This document shows, in pieces, positions 63,575 through 64,000 of a stretch of 64,000 nt of DNA (positions within the stretch are counted from its first letter, which is position 1; each line of letters starts with the position of its first letter). Made by a program: the position numbers and the translations under genes. Under the pieces are notes generated by a model. It saw only the letters and a list, made by a program, of their open reading frames with translations, did no database searches and was not told the DNA's origin. Source of the DNA: Methanobacteriota archaeon (GTDB lineage Archaea > Thermoplasmatota > Poseidoniia > Poseidoniales > Poseidoniaceae); the NCBI GenBank assembly GCA_002720095.2, contig PBGP02000022.1:98681-162680 (forward strand), given 5' to 3'.

Positions 63575-63583
63575 TTAAATATG
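63575..63583 (+). promoter_or_regulatory. TATA-like promoter of the SRP RNA gene
   Basis: TTAAATATG is centred about 25 nt upstream of the predicted RNA 5' end at 63604, the spacing expected for archaeal TATA boxes. It lies just after the ccmE stop codon. It is the best TATA-like sequence in this short gap. Confidence 0.5.
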
Positions 63584-63603
63584 ACCTCTACTTCACATAA
63601 CGC

Positions 63604-63910
63604 GGGATAGGAGGGGAGCTGGACGTACCCTGTACCGCAAATCGTCCTTATGGCGGTCTGAACGCCTTGGGCGGCGTAAACGAGCCTTTGGTTTCCTACA
63701 TGCGGACTACGAAGCCTCGCCCCATAGTGACTCGGGTGGTGTGAGCCGCTTCCGGAAGGAAGCGGGTAACACATAGCTGGGAGATCAGGTCAGGCCGGGA
63801 ACGGAGCAGCCCTACTCGGGGCCATGGGTGCCTATGGATCTCGGGGTGGAGAAAGTGTGTAGATTACGGCCATTGGAAACGAACGACAACCAAGGAATGC
63901 CCACCTTCTA
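63604..63910 (+). ncRNA. ffs: Archaeal signal recognition particle (7S) RNA
   Basis: About 307 nt, much more GC-rich than the surroundings. Helix 8 is clear at 63789-63813: CAGG, a short CCG/CGG stem with GGAA tetraloop, then AGCA, the standard SRP54-binding internal loops. Helix 6 is a strong hairpin, GCCGCTTCC-GGAA-GGAAGCGGG, near 63744-63765, with the GNAR tetraloop bound by SRP19. The 5' end (GGGATAGGAGGGG) can pair with the 3' end (CCCACCTTCTA), which closes the long helix and sets the rough limits. The exact ends are not proven. Confidence 0.93.
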
Positions 63911-63950
63911 AATCAATACAATTATGCGTTAGCCGTGTCCTTCAAGTTTC

Positions 63951-64000
63951 ATGAGCCGAATGGCACGTCGAATAAACCTAACATTGACCTACCTGATTAT
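63951..64000 (+). CDS. Start of a further gene (partial)
   Basis: An open frame begins at ATG 63951 (or 63960) and runs off the right edge after about 16 codons. The residues after the second Met are basic and then hydrophobic, which could be a signal or first membrane helix. Because a ccmE-like gene lies just before the SRP RNA, a cytochrome-maturation gene is conceivable, but there is no direct evidence. Confidence 0.35.
   Translation, partial: MSRMARRINLTLTYLI

Noticed and set aside
63514..63774. 86-codon minus-strand frame across the ccmE end and SRP RNA
   Set aside because: It covers the SRP RNA helix 6 region, and its sequence reflects RNA structure rather than protein coding.

Overview
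This window is a gene-dense, low-GC stretch of an archaeal chromosome, with almost no gap above 250 bases outside RNA genes. Archaeal markers are clear: ribosomal proteins eS19, eL39, eL31 and eS17, a Kae1-type tRNA-modification protein, TrmJ, a geranylgeranyl reductase, a preQ0 (archaeosine) operon and a roughly 307-nt archaeal SRP RNA. The low GC, many exported Asp/Ser/Asn-rich surface proteins, histidine and methylmalonyl-CoA catabolism, and a quinone-type dihydroorotate dehydrogenase fit a marine, aerobic, heterotrophic Thermoplasmatota archaeon (Marine Group II/Poseidoniales or Marine Group III). That lineage is inferred from content; no marker tree could be run.

Layout. 0-3.5 kb: end of an unknown gene, a D-2-hydroxyacid (phosphoglycerate-like) dehydrogenase, Ni-superoxide dismutase with its maturation peptidase, a membrane protein and an A-type Fe-S carrier. 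3.5-9.4 kb: a TPR-FdhD-molybdopterin oxidoreductase operon and an FMN reductase. 9.4-14.6 kb: a four-gene surface operon (exported membrane protein, 1207-aa exported protein, a hidden 57-aa membrane protein, and a PqqD-like protein apparently started at ATT). 14.7-16.9 kb: ribosomal-protein operon ending in trmJ. 16.9-19.5 kb: preQ0 operon (RHH protein, folE, queE, queC, queD). 19.6-24.8 kb: transporters. 24.9-29.4 kb: methylmalonyl-CoA epimerase/mutase, FKBP, a basic disordered protein and kae1. 29.5-38.2 kb: three histidine-degradation enzymes (hutI, hutH, hutU) with a tRNA-Val(GAC) and acidic zinc-ribbon proteins between them. 38.2-45 kb: valS, an RND exporter and a geranylgeranyl reductase. 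45-57.3 kb: Xaa-Pro peptidase, two large surface proteins, glyA and a 1064-aa membrane/TPR protein. 57.4-64 kb: aminotransferase, EVE protein, topA, pyrD, a CcmE-like heme chaperone, SRP RNA and the start of one more gene.

How the genes work together. HutH, HutU and HutI would take histidine to formiminoglutamate; the last step is not in the window. FolE, QueD, QueE and QueC make preQ0 from GTP. The methylmalonyl-CoA pair routes propionyl-CoA carbon to succinyl-CoA, but the B12-binding mutase subunit lies elsewhere. GlyA feeds C1 folate metabolism.

Expression signals follow a pattern. First genes of transcription units often have a TATA-like box about 20-30 nt from the start codon (leaderless or short-leader mRNAs). 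Internal operon genes often carry GGAGG or GGTGA just upstream, sometimes with TTG or GTG starts. That pattern was used to correct several starts and to find three genes of 51-57 codons. No CRISPR array, insertion sequence, prophage or integrase was seen.
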